DNA of 64,000 bases from positions 20,354,353 to 20,418,352 of the forward strand of contig JAQFVV010012394.1 in the NCBI GenBank assembly GCA_028023455.1, written 5' to 3'. The stretch's first letter is position 1. Every line of letters starts with the position of its first letter. Of the stretch, positions 12,500 through 23,742 are shown piece by piece. Both the position numbers and the translations under genes were made by a program. The DNA is from Epiperipatus broadwayi (Eukaryota > Onychophora > Udeonychophora > Euonychophora > Peripatidae). Under the pieces are notes generated by a model that worked only from the letters and a program-made list of their open reading frames with translations, was not told the origin of the DNA and did no database searches.

Positions 12500-13500
12500 G
12501 GGAAACAGTATTGGCTTATATATTTATTATGTGTATAGAATTAATTATATGCCAAACCCCTATTATTTTGTGTGTTTTTTTTCTGTTGTTACTTTCAAGG
12601 CAAACAATCTGACAGATGCAGGTTTAAAAGGATGGCTGACAACTCTCTTGTGCTTCAAGAACACTGAGCTGTATGATGAATTTGGTTTTTGTTCTATTAT
12701 ACTAATAGGCAGGTTGGGAAGCTCTTGAATTCAAGTAAGCAAAGGTCTTCCCATAGTATTTGCCTTTGCAGGATGAGCAATCTATGGCATATACTAGCTG
12801 TGCCTTGTCCTCACTGCAAACTTTATCTTTGAATTATTGATAAGTTGTTGAGGGATGGTGGGCATCTGAAAACAATATTGAAGTCTTAAGAAAAAATGGC
12901 CTTTAATTTTGAATGGATGTTGGTAATAAATGGCATATTGATCCAGCATTTTGTGACAGGCAGTCTAATGTATTTTTGTGTCTATTGTAGAATGCCCTAA
13001 TTAAGTTGATGCACATGGGGCAGAGTAGCCTGCCTGAATTAGGTCACTCTTGTAAGCTTATAAATTATTTTTATAGTTCTGTTATAAATTTGAATAGTTT
13101 AAAGTTTCTAAATAAGGAAGCTTTAAAGCCAGATACCTTATATTGAAATGGGATTTTTGATTGCAGATGTAAATAGCCTCTAACACCTGATGAGCATAAC
13201 CACAATTAAATAGTCAATACAGTGAGATTGACTATGTAATTTCAGGTCAAGGTGTTTAACGCATTGTTGGTGATATTCATCCTCGCATGTCTATTTGATT
13301 TCATGGTACTGTTTGAAATTCTTGAACATTTTTGAGAATCAAATGGGGGGTGGGGGTATAGACAAAAACATCATCGACATATCTGGTACAAATGATGTCT
13401 CTATGAGAAGTTAACAGGGATTGGATGGCACACTTTTCAATATGTGTGATATTATTGGATGAATTTCTATTTACATTCTAGTTGTCAAGAATTAATAGTA
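12500..13500 (-). mobile_element. Penelope-like element fragment (RT and GIY-YIG)
   Basis: The minus strand encodes RYVDDVFV at about 13361-13384, the catalytic motif of Penelope-like reverse transcriptases, followed by RHARMN-type decayed sequence. Further downstream (12747-12830) it encodes AQLVYAIDCSSCKGKYYGKT, which matches the start of the GIY-YIG endonuclease domain that closes Penelope proteins (Cys-X2-Cys spacing and K-Y-Y-G-K-T present). Stops and frameshifts separate the two, so the copy is dead. The order RT then GIY-YIG on one strand, about 550 bp apart, is that of the family. Limits are approximate; the N-terminal RT part is missing or unrecognisable. Confidence 0.8.
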
Positions 13501-13517
13501 TATCATTTCAATTAATG

Positions 13518-13737
13518 CTAACATTTTGGAAAGATAGAAGTATTTTTCTGTCAAACTTATATGAATATAATAGCCATGATAGAGGGAAAATGCAAAATAG
13601 GAGGAGGTTTGGCATATAATTAATTCCCTAACATTTTGGAAAGATAGAAGTATTTTTCTGTCAAACTTATATGAATATAATAGCCATGATAGAGGGAAAA
13701 TGCAAAATAGGAGGAGGTTTGGCATATAATTAATTCC
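13518..13737. repeat. 110-bp tandem duplication
   Basis: Two head-to-tail units with exact 110-bp period (starting at CTAACATTTTGG, 13518 and 13628); I see almost no difference between them. They lie just upstream (in minus orientation) of the Penelope fragment. Part of the unit (GAATTAATTATATGCCAAAC in reverse complement) recurs in inverted orientation at about 12537, on the other side of the fragment. Open frames across it are artefacts of the duplication. Confidence 0.85.
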
Positions 13738-14578
13738 ACACATGCAATAAATATGAAACCAATATCACCTTTAAAGTCTACAAATTTTATGATAAGGTTT
13801 GATAATTTATATATGGCCTGTACCCTCATGCTACCACATAACACCGATCACGATGATCAGAATTGTATATAATCTTAGTATATTTTTATAACATTTAATA
13901 CATGGTTAGTTTAATATAATTATGACATTAATATATGAATGAAGCAAGAAGAAATATTTACGATTTCTCTTTTATAAAATTATACTACATAATTGGTCCT
14001 AGCTTGATGATGATAACTTCAGATTTTATAGTATGTATTTTGAAAATCCACTCTCAAGGGACAGCTGAAATGACATTTGTTTCTGATGATTTGTTGATTC
14101 TTTCATGCTTACACTATATACATTTTGGATCTTTTACAATATAGACAACAAATTCTTGTTTATGTTATACTGGTTTAGTCCTAGTATGTGAGTTTTGAAT
14201 TCTAGGTGGTATATTCTTGTAATAGTGTGTGGCAGTTAATATTCTTCTTACTTTCTGCATCTCACAGTCTTCTTATATATAGCTTCCACCCAAGAATAAT
14301 CATTGTGCCTTTTGTTATCATTTCAGTTTCCTTTCTTGGAAGTGACTAAATGTGATTGATATCTATTAACTTCAGAAGACTCTACTAGTAGCTAGATTGC
14401 TGTGGCATAGTTGTCATAGTAACTGTAGCACAGGAGCTAAATATTAGCAGCATAAATGAAGATTTATTTTTTTTCAGGTAGAAAATATTCATCAAATTCT
14501 TTCAATAGATATTACATCTTCTCTGATGGCTCCTCTGATCACATGATCACTATTTCTTATGCTTGCTCATAACTCCTT
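13738..14578. other. No gene seen
   Basis: Unassigned AT-rich sequence with no motif or long frame I recognise. Confidence 0.5.
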
Positions 14579-15050
14579 TTAAAACAGACAAAACTCTCCA
14601 TACAGTAGTGCCACTCAGAGCAAGGTGGAGTAATCAATGGATGCCAGAAGGCTTGTGCATAAAATCCCCATCTAGTGCCTAGGTCATCCAATATCCCCAG
14701 ACTAGTTCCTAGCTTGTGGCTTTCATCAGTGAGGAGCCTTGAATCTATATGACTATATAAGCTAATGAGCTTGGATTGAAAATTAACGTGTTTTCAATTT
14801 TATTCTCATAGTTTTATAGTTAAGTAGAGATAAAATATGGCTGCTGGAGAGTTGCATTAAATCCTAAGATCTAGGTGCAGTGTGCCAATATACAAGGCTC
14901 CTCACTGATGAAAGCCACAAGCTAGAAACTAGTCTGGGAATATTGGATGAGTAGGCACTAGATAGGGATTTTATGCACAAGCCTTCTGGCATCCATTGAT
15001 TACTCTGGCTTGCACTGAGTGGCACTACTGTATGGAGAGTTCTGTTTTAA
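14579..15050. repeat. Foldback element, ~155-bp arms
   Basis: The left arm 14579-14740 is the reverse complement of the right arm 14894-15050 with scattered mismatches; the 153-bp loop (14741-14893) is unrelated sequence. The outer part of each arm contains the mini-insert sequence seen at 9748 and 40275 (CTCTCCATACAGTAGTG and its complement). The termini read TTTTAAAACAG and CTGTTTTAA. It has no ORF of interest. It could be a foldback/MITE-type DNA element, or two mini-repeat copies with captured flank; a transcript through it would form a long hairpin. Confidence 0.8.
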
Positions 15051-15084
15051 TATCTCTCTCTGTTGTTTGTCTTAAAGGTAAAAA

Positions 15085-16015
15085 ATTTATGAAAATGCAA
15101 CAGCAATTAGATTATATAATATTAAAAAGATTAACATTGAGAAAGATATACAACAGTGTGACTCCATATCTCTACAACTTTTACAGCAGTTTTGCAAAAA
15201 GTATTTTGTGGATTAAAATGGGAAACTAAGGAAATAAAAATGGAGAATATTCAAGTCATCTAAATTTTGCAAATGACGTAGTTGTTTTTGCAAATAATGC
15301 TTTAGAGCTTCAAGAAATGTTGCAAGAATTATCAGATGAAAATAAGAAAGTAGGATTAAAGGCAAATGTTAAAAAACTAAAATAATGTTCAATGGATTTT
15401 TTCAAAATAAGAAAATAAAGATTGATAATAAGTTAGAAGTTAACAATGACAAACTTCTTGGTCAGATTTTTATTACAGATGGAAACATTATGGATGAAAT
15501 TAATCATAGAATTAAACTTGGTTGGAGTGTATTTGGTAGAAAATAGCAATATTAAAAAGAAACACACTAATGGGTTTGAAAAAAAAGGTTTTTAATAAAC
15601 ATGTTGTACCAGTTCTTACTTATGGATCTTAGACTTGGAAACATCAGAAAAACAATACAGGGACTTCAGATCATTCAAAAAAATATGGAGAGATGCATAT
15701 TAGAAGTAACAAGAAGAGACTAAAAATGAAATATATGAATGAGAGAACAAACAGCTGCTACTGGCAGCATTGAAAGAATTCAAAGAGTGAAGTGGAATTG
15801 GGCTGAATATACAGCTAGAAGAGATGACAAACAGATGGGCAGTTGAACTCAAACCAGATTCAAAGAGATTGTAAAAGACCTAGAAAGAACCCATATGTGA
15901 GATAGATAGATGAAATAAATAAGTATGATGGGATAATGTGGAGAAAAGAGGCTAGAAATCGAAGATAGAGTGAACTTGGGAGAAACCTTCATCCTGCATT
16001 GGATCTATAATGATT
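15085..16015 (+). mobile_element. RTE-like LINE fragment, late RT domain to 3' end
   Basis: The plus strand encodes the late RT palm and C-terminal tail of an RTE-like ORF: LNFANDVVVFANNALELQ (about 15255-15310), then KKVGLKANVKK, a thumb-like region (KLEVNNDKLLGQ), VVPVLTYGS near 15604, REQTAATGSIERI near 15748 and ETFILHWIYND near the end. The catalytic FADD motif reads FAND, losing one metal-binding aspartate. Several stops and frameshifts occur. It starts immediately after the foldback element and ends in the same sequence as the minus-strand fragment at 3607-4072, so both come from the same or closely related families. Confidence 0.82.
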
Positions 16016-17034
16016 AAAAACGATGGTGATGTTATTACGTTCTTATATGGTAAAAAATCATTGTTATTTAACAAAATGAAAATAATCTAAATCGAATTCT
16101 ATAGATATATGAAGTAAACATACTATTTTTTTTTCTTAATAAATTTTTTCAACAGAATATCGTTATCAATACAGGCAAACAGCATATAGGCATTTATAAC
16201 TGTCAAAGAATAAAACTTCTTCAGAAAAAACAAAACAATGAATGATATAAACATTTTAGACATATTTTTCTATCTTTTTTTTTTTTTTTAATTCAGAATG
16301 AATCTGATTTTAAGAATAGTTTTTTTGTTAAAACCTTTAAGAGTTAAGAATATTAAATTATGAATAGCATAAATATAATTCCAAATTATTTCTTATTCCA
16401 TTTAATGTTTTTTCCCTTTTCTTTTGCCAGAAGTTAAATAACATTTAAAGTTTAAAATCTATCTAATGTCATAAATCTTTTGTAACCTTTTTCTGATCCA
16501 TGAATAAATAATGAATTTCTCTACAGAGAATCACAGAATTTTGAAAATTTCAAATCCTTTACTTAGATGCTCCTGCCATCTTGTGAATATTATATAAATC
16601 AATTATTAAATGAATTGCAAAATGTTCAAATAACTGTAAACGCTCTAATAGATTATTGAAATTATACATACATATTAAATTTATAACATCAATTTTTTTT
16701 ATAAATAACGTTAACTAATGAAGGTAAAAATTAATAAGTTTATGTATCAAAAGAATGATTTTACAATTATTTCTATCCTATATATTACATATATAGACAC
16801 AGGTATATAATAAGCCTGTGTGTTTCAGTAATTATTTCTATCGTATAAGCGATCTGCTGAATTTAGCGAACTGAAGACGTAATCTGATTCTGTTATTGCC
16901 TTCTTCACATCAAAAGCTTGTGCTAAAAAAAGAAAAGAGAGAAATCATAATTTCTGTGCTGGTGTGTGTCTATCCCCGCAGGGCAATATAATAATAATTC
17001 GAATGAATTTATGGCTCTAGAATTCATAAAAAGT
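16016..17034. other. No gene seen
   Basis: AT-rich spacer with several poly-T tracts (about 16127, 16277); nothing recognised. Confidence 0.5.
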
Positions 17035-17115
17035 TCGAGCACCGGAAATGACAGCGCCAAAGTCGATCCTAAACCCTACATTCCCGAGTTTGATCTAACT
17101 GCGCTAAAATGGACA
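17035..17115 (-). repeat. tRNA-derived SINE fragment
   Basis: On the minus strand TAGCGCAGTTAG (17106-17095) fits the pol III A-box consensus TRGCNNAGYNGG at 11 of 12 positions, and GGATCGACTTT (17070-17060) is a B-box-like element about 25 bp further on. It is followed by GGTGCTCGAACTTTTTATGAA, the block shared with the SINE copies at about 4590 and 38960. The short plus-strand frame over this region is therefore not a gene. Confidence 0.6.
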
Positions 17116-17985
17116 GATATATTATGGAAGTTGATAATGACTGATCTCTATAATAAATGAAATGATTGAAATAATAATTAGAAAAAAGACAGGGGTTGTT
17201 TATTAACAGTATTTGACTTTTGGTGAAGCAACGTCTTACTTTGCAAAAGAGCAGGGGGCATTTTTTTCAAGCTTATACACCACTTGTACATAATATCACT
17301 AGTATAAAAAAGTAATTCCAAAAGGGCATATGTTTCATATGTGATGTTTATATACATTTATAAAACATATAAATTAAAATCAATTAAGTTAAAAATTCCT
17401 AAGAGAAATAAGTTAAAATTTTCTGACAAAAAAAATAAAATCTAATTACATTTAAAATTAGATAAATTTTAATTATAAATAAGACCAAAACCAGAAACTA
17501 TGAATATTAATTAGTGGCTTCAGAGAACAATTGTGACAGATATCACAAAACACCGAAAATTTACTTCAAATAGCCCGTCCAAAAATTCAATCGCCAGAGC
17601 AGCTGGATGGAAGATCGAAGAAACAAAAAGACCTTCAGCAGAAGCAAGTAGTATTCCAGCGCAGCTCACTACTGAAGGTCCAGATAGAGTTTAGAGCTTT
17701 TACGAGTTATACTAACCTAAAATTTCAATGTGCAGATTTTATACGTAATCATAGAAGTAGATTGTATACTTATATGCTTGTGATTATACTATGTTATTTG
17801 TATAAGTTATTGATTAATACTAAGCTGAAATTATTATGTATATAAATTCTTAACAAATTAATTCAGATAAGTGACTAATGGTCACTATTTGTGGGATTAT
17901 TTATTTAATTATAATTATTATCTTGCTTTAATAATCTCACACCAATCTCCTACAGCAGATTTAAAACAACAGGATAATACAGCTT
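17116..17985. other. No gene seen
   Basis: Unassigned. A slightly less AT-rich patch at about 17515-17700 has no sustained reading frame I recognise. Confidence 0.45.
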
Positions 17986-17989
17986 TTGA

Positions 17990-18375
17990 ATAGAAAGAGA
18001 TTCACTGTGATTCACTGCGCTGTGACTTCTCCTTTTTCTGAGTCAGGAATCTCTCAGCCACTATGTGCAGAAAAACCTGTTAGCCACTTTACCTTCCATT
18101 TCCATTCCCCATCCTAAGTTTTTTTCATATTCTTCATTATCCTGCTCCATCCCTTTTCCATAACATAATCTTTGTCAACTCCATGACCTTTATATCTAAC
18201 CCCCCCTATCTTTCCCCAAACCCAACATAAAAACCCAAGACTTTCTGTATAATCAATGCATGCCAAATACCCCCCAACCCTCCCATGTAGAGGAATGATA
18301 AAAGAAAAAGAGTTACCCATAAGGCTTTTTAAGTGCAAGATATTAAGAATTTGACCAGTTTTCAATCCTTGTTTT
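17990..18375 (-). mobile_element. 3' fragment of the CR1/jockey-like LINE
   Basis: The sequence from about 18000 to 18150 aligns with the 3' UTR at 7390-7460/9000-9050 (CTGTTAGCCACTTTACCTTCC... then CATATTCTTCATTATCCTGCTCCATCCC). The minus frame 18365-18114 is the last part of the coding region and matches the 9.1 kb copy (YKGHGVD, GWSRI.KNM). It lacks the hAT insertion present in that copy, so it shows the pre-insertion state of the UTR. Confidence 0.75.
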
Positions 18376-19149
18376 AGCTTCAGCTAAACTAGATGATACC
18401 CATTTACTGACCAGTATAGGGTTGTCAGCTAGTTTAGCTGTAAGCTATCTATTTAAAAGACAAATCATACTTAGATCCTGAAATAATGTTTTGGTTATAT
18501 GGGTAAACATATTACATGACAAGACTTGAGACTGAAATTTCATTTTTTGATATCTTGAACATACATGAGAAAACAGGACAAACCACCAAAGTTGTCAGTA
18601 GTGAATCATGGTCACATTCTCTGCAATAATTCTTCTCTGGAAAAGAAGATGCAGAATCTTCTCTTCTCTCTGTCAGCACTAACTTAAGTTCTCTCAGAAA
18701 ATGTTGAATCAATGAGGATTGATATCAATACAATAATAAACAATCAAGAACACATCATGTTTCAGTTCTAAAATAACAAGTTAAGCCCCGATAGAGAAAC
18801 TTTTAACTTTATCATTCCATCACTGCACTAAATCTCAAAAGGCAAAATAGAATAATATGTAGAACAGTCTTCGATTTTTCTCTGCACAAAAATAGATGGT
18901 TTTGGTGATGCAATCATAAAGAAAACACAGAAATAGTAATAATTTATGTAGCAGCCATCATGAAGAATTTTGAATTTCATTTGGAGAAACGACCTCTGGG
19001 TTCTCATTAAGCAATCATTGTTAAGGCACATAATTCTGGCAACACTAGCAGTAAAATGAAATCTCTCCAAGCTATGCTGGACAAGATAGGTTATACAGAA
19101 ATAAATCAATCAAAAAGGCTTGTTATGAACACAAATGTTGTAACCTACA
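18376..19149. other. No gene seen
   Basis: Unassigned spacer. A small inverted repeat around TCAGCTAAACTAG (about 18379) and CTAGTTTAGCTG (about 18430) is the only structure noted. Confidence 0.45.
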
Positions 19150-20160
19150 GATTAAAAAAAACCAGATTTTACAAAGATTTACAATAAATCTAAGTATGAA
19201 CACCTACACTCAAAAAGATGGATTTTACAAAGATTTACAGTGAATCTAAGTATAAACACCTAACGAAAAGACAGATTTTATAAAGATTTACAGCAAATCT
19301 AAATATAAATACCTATACTTGAAAAGACAGATTTTACAAAGATTTACAATGAATCTAAGTATGAACACCTACACTCAAAAAGATGGATTTTACAAAGATT
19401 TACAGTGAATCTAAGTATAAACACCTAACGAAAAGACAGATTTTATAAAGATTTACAGCAAATCTAAATATAAATACCTATACTTGAAAAGACAGATTTT
19501 ACAAAGATTTACAATGAATCTAAGTACAAACATATACACTCAAAAAGATGGATTTGACAAAGGTTTACAGTGAATCTAAGTATAAACACCTAACAAAGAA
19601 CAGATTTTACAAAGATTCACAGAAAATCTAAGTATGAACACGTACACTCGAAAAGACAAATTTTACAAAGATTTACAATAAATCCAAGTATAAACACCTA
19701 CACTTGAAAATATGGATTTTACAAAGATTTACACTAAATATAAGTATGAATGTCTAATGAAAAGACATTTTACAAAGGTTTGCAGTGAATTGAGGTATAA
19801 ATACCTACATTCAAAAAGGCAGATTTTACAAAAATTTACAATGAATCTAACTATGAATGCCTACACTTGAAAAAATAGATTTTAAAAAGATTTACAGTGA
19901 ATCTAAGTACGAACATCTAATGAAAGGACTGATTTTACAAAGATTTATAGTGAATCTAAGTATAAACACCTACACTTGAAAAGACAGATTTTACAAGGAT
20001 TTGCAGTGAATCTATGAACACTACACTTGAAAAGACAGATTGTGAATCTAAGTATAAACACTTACACTCAAAAAGACAGATTTTACAAAGATTTACAGTG
20101 AATCTAAGTATGAACACCTACACTAGAAATGACAGATTTTACAAACATTTACAACTAACA
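19150..20160. repeat. Minisatellite, about 18 units of 53-57 bp
   Basis: Tandem array of a unit with core ATTTTACAAAGATTTACAGT followed by GAATCTAAGTATAAACACCTACACT and a variable AAAAAGA(C/T)(A/G)G junction. Starts are at 19165, 19222, 19275, 19331, 19387, 19440, 19496 and so on. The first six units form a three-unit higher-order repeat of about 165 bp present twice (types ending ACACTCAAAAAGATGG, AACGAAAAGACAG and ATACTTGAAAAGACAG). Later units are more diverged and one near 20036 is shortened. An 84-codon frame at 20014 is a by-product. Not a CRISPR array: there are no unique spacers. Confidence 0.9.
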
Positions 20161-20843
20161 TTTAATGATTGTCATCATAAAAATATTATGACTGAAAAAG
20201 ATAAGAATACTAAGATTAGATATTATAGAGAATTTCAATGTTTGGGAAATATAGTTTTGGAGATTTGATTATATTTCCAGGAATTCAGTAAGGGAACAAT
20301 TTAATCCAAGACAATTTGACACTAAGTTGTAGAACTTGCAATGACTCAGCATTTTACTATACAAAGATGAAGATAAAATGTGAAAAGCTTTGTTCTGCAT
20401 TGTTATCTGTTTTTTATTGAGTTATTTTCATTCTCTAACAATTAATGTTTCTTATTTATTTATGTCGATCAAAAAGCTGCTTCAATTGTAAATATGTAAT
20501 GTTTAAAAATAATTTATAGGCATAGGTAAAATATTTTGAACATTCGTTTTATACTGTAAAGATAATTAGAAATCATTTATGTTATTCACATGTTATATTT
20601 AGCATTAACAATGATAATAAGAGAATAAAAATATTTTAAGATGGTAGATCAAATTTAACAGCCACTTTTGCATGCTACGAACTTTTATTGGTTGATTGAA
20701 GACATATTCTTATGTAGTATTTTTAAGTTTATACAGGTTAGGCATAAGAGATAGTTTCTTCATTCATGCAGAGCTTTATTTTTTTACTAGGTTGTTTTTT
20801 TGACTAAATATGAACTGCTTCTAAATCATTTGAGTATATATAT
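20161..20843. other. No gene seen
   Basis: Unassigned AT-rich spacer up to the (TA)n tract in which element A begins. Confidence 0.5.
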
Positions 20844-23016
20844 TATAACAATCCGGAGAATGACTTAACGTAATCTGCACTACAGGGCGCCATCTAGGCA
20901 TTTGAACCTAGAAAAATTTATAAAGTAGGCAGATACGTAAGTAAAAAAAAATAATTTTTTTTTACTTTATTTATATATTTTGATATCCGGTCGTTAGCCC
21001 ATGTCACTAGCTCAGGGAGTAGTAGAGATTTAATAATATAATATCTTATCTAATTATATTTCAATATTAAAAAATAAATAAAATAAGCCACTGCCAGTAA
21101 TTAACATACAAAAATTTATTTACGAACATATATATATAAGATTTAACATTATTATTTTAATATGTTTACTTTAACATTTAACATTATTTTTACTTTTATT
21201 TTAGATTTTTAATTTACATTTTAAATTTTATACTATTATTAGTTTGCACAGATTTGTTTAAAAATGTTGAGTATAGATCGGTTACATAGATTCCACGGTC
21301 AAAAACATTTCAAAATAAACATAAACGATCAAAATACAAAATCATTGATACCGTCAATTGCAGAGGGAAATTTATAAGTAACCCAATAGCATTCACCATA
21401 AGATGCTTGCATTAACACCAATAACTTAAAAGACATCCGAATAAATACATTTTAGATACTCACCATAAGGTATCAGTATTTACCGAATGTCTATATATAT
21501 TTTGATCGAATATGAAAACCAAAAACATAATCAACCGGTAACGAACCCATGCAAGCATCTATACCCAACTTAAATTTAATGCATCTTTATTTAGAGTGTC
21601 GAGTATAAATAGACTACATAGATTTGCATTTGAAAAGAACATATTCAATCCTTGTTTAACCTTAGGCCAAAGGTTCGGAGTCAAACCAAACTTCAATCCA
21701 TCTGATATATCAATGTGTTCAATGTAATACGAATACGGCAGCACAATTAGGTTAATAGAAGAAACTGCTTCTCATCAGATAGGAATATTACATCTATCTG
21801 ATGATGAGAGCAATAAAAAAAAACTCCATAGGAAGGAAATGCAGTCTCCATCTTATAATTCCTCCCATAGGCAAAACGAGTGTGTGCGGCATATAATAGC
21901 GATTCTGCCCATAGCGAATCTTGTACTACATCTACTAATTACACCAATATATCCAATCCATTGACCTAATTCAACTACAAAACGAATAACCTAAGATTAC
22001 CCTCCCCTAATATAACTTTACAAATCTATATAGCCATTCACGCCCGACTTAAGTTTAATATTTATATAACTAGTTTAATGAAAAACAGAAATCATAATAA
22101 AACTTAAAGAACAAATAAATAAATAAATGGAAATGATTTTACAAAAGAAATACATTAAATAAAATTATAACTAATTAATAAATAACGTTGGTCAGATAGG
22201 ATTCTATTTCTTAATTATTTTAAATACGGAAAGTTTTTAATTTAATGTTCATTAATTATAAAGTTCTTACGGTTTAAAACAGTTCATCTTTATCTGTTGC
22301 TTGCCATTTGAACATGAATTCCCATGCCATCCTAAAAAGATTGGTTGAGTTAGCCATTGTTTTTTATTTATTTATCCGGAGGTCTTTTAGTTTAGTTGGT
22401 CCTTAATGTAGAAAAAAAAACGATGTCATTTCTCTTTTTTTTTTAACAAAACTAAAGGGATTGAAGAGTGTGTCTTTTCAATCCCTTCTCCTTCAACTCC
22501 ACACTAACACATATCTGTACTCTCATAATAACTAATTAATTCTTTTATTTTCAAACCTTTTCTTTTATAATAATTTTGTGGATTAACTCAACATTACGTC
22601 ATGATGGTGAAAACCTTTTCATTGAGGTCCAATTTCCCGATGGATTTCTTTCATTTGCTAAAAGTTTCTATTGTTTTCCTATCTGACCGATGCTTATACA
22701 TTTAAATGCCCAAAGGCTAGTTTACTAATTAAAATAATCATTTCCATTTTACAAAAGATTAATTAATTTGTTTTCAAACTTAAACATATATTTTTATCTC
22801 TAAATCTTTTCTGAAAATTTAGTTTTAAACTACTTTTTTTTAATAAAGTTTTATTTTAATAATTATTTATCTGTGCGATTTTATATATATGCGAGTTTAA
22901 GATGATTTTTTAATTTTCAGTTTTTAATTCTTAAAAAAGAAATTTTTATTGGCGAACTTTTTTTTTTTTATGTTTACTAATAAAAAATAATGTAATGTAC
23001 GTATGTGCCCGTTACA
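20844..23016 (-). repeat. Element A 3' LTR
   Basis: Starts TATAACAATCCGG and ends GTGCCCGTTACA. Nearly identical to 23743-25933; visible differences are mostly single bases and the length of a (TA)n run and a poly-T run. Small open frames inside (for example 21744-21559) occur in both LTRs and are not considered genes. Confidence 0.8.
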
Positions 23017-23720
23017 TATCAGTAAACTTGCTTAAAAAAAAAATGAACAAAAAAAAATATTTTACTTAGGGTTAGTAATTACGGTACACGATTAACAAAA
23101 TTTACAAAACATTCGGTTAGTATAAAGACTATATACAAAAAAAAATGTTGACTATCGTTTTCCTAAGGACCATCCACATCTACACCTCCTCCCCACAAGA
23201 GTTCTATTATTTTTTTTTATACATTTTATTTTTACACACGGCATGACAAGCAAGTTATTTAAATTATTTATTTAAGAAGGTTGCATTGAACTAAATACAT
23301 TTTGAAAGATAATGGATTTATACATGTATATTTGCAGCACAATTATAAATACCACCAACTTATTTATGACTGATTAAAATGCTTAAATAGGATTACACTG
23401 AAGTAAATTCCCAATGGTACTCATTGTAAGGTACCACATTTCGATCATAAACTTACGTGGCTGTGCGCACCTATACACATTAAAGCATAATATATATCAA
23501 CAAACAAAAAAAACATATTTATTGCAACCTTTTGACTTTTTTTTTTAACAAAAATTAGTTTTAAAATTATTTATACTTTCTCGTGTTTAATATATATGCG
23601 CAATTTCTTCTGGCAGTGCTTTTATAAGATTTAAAGTATACGACTTTATGTAACAGATAAAAATATTTCATTTTGAAAAAAGAAATTTACTCAGGGTATA
23701 TGTGGTTTTTATTAATAGAT

Positions 23721-23740
23721 CATCCCAAGTTGGGTGGCCA
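23721..23740 (-). promoter_or_regulatory. Element A primer-binding site (tRNA-Lys type)
   Basis: Minus strand TGGCCACCCAACTTGGGATG, two bases from the LTR end. It compares with TGGCGCCCAACGTGGGGC, complementary to the 3' end of animal tRNA-Lys(CTT). The match is good but not perfect (one extra C and three substitutions). Confidence 0.65.
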
Positions 23741-23742
23741 GT

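Noticed and set aside
16966-17160. 64-codon plus-strand frame with ordinary-looking composition
   Set aside because: It lies antisense over a tRNA-derived SINE with A and B boxes.
19150-20160. CRISPR-like array
   Set aside because: The whole 53-57 bp unit repeats and there are no unique spacers; it is a eukaryotic minisatellite.
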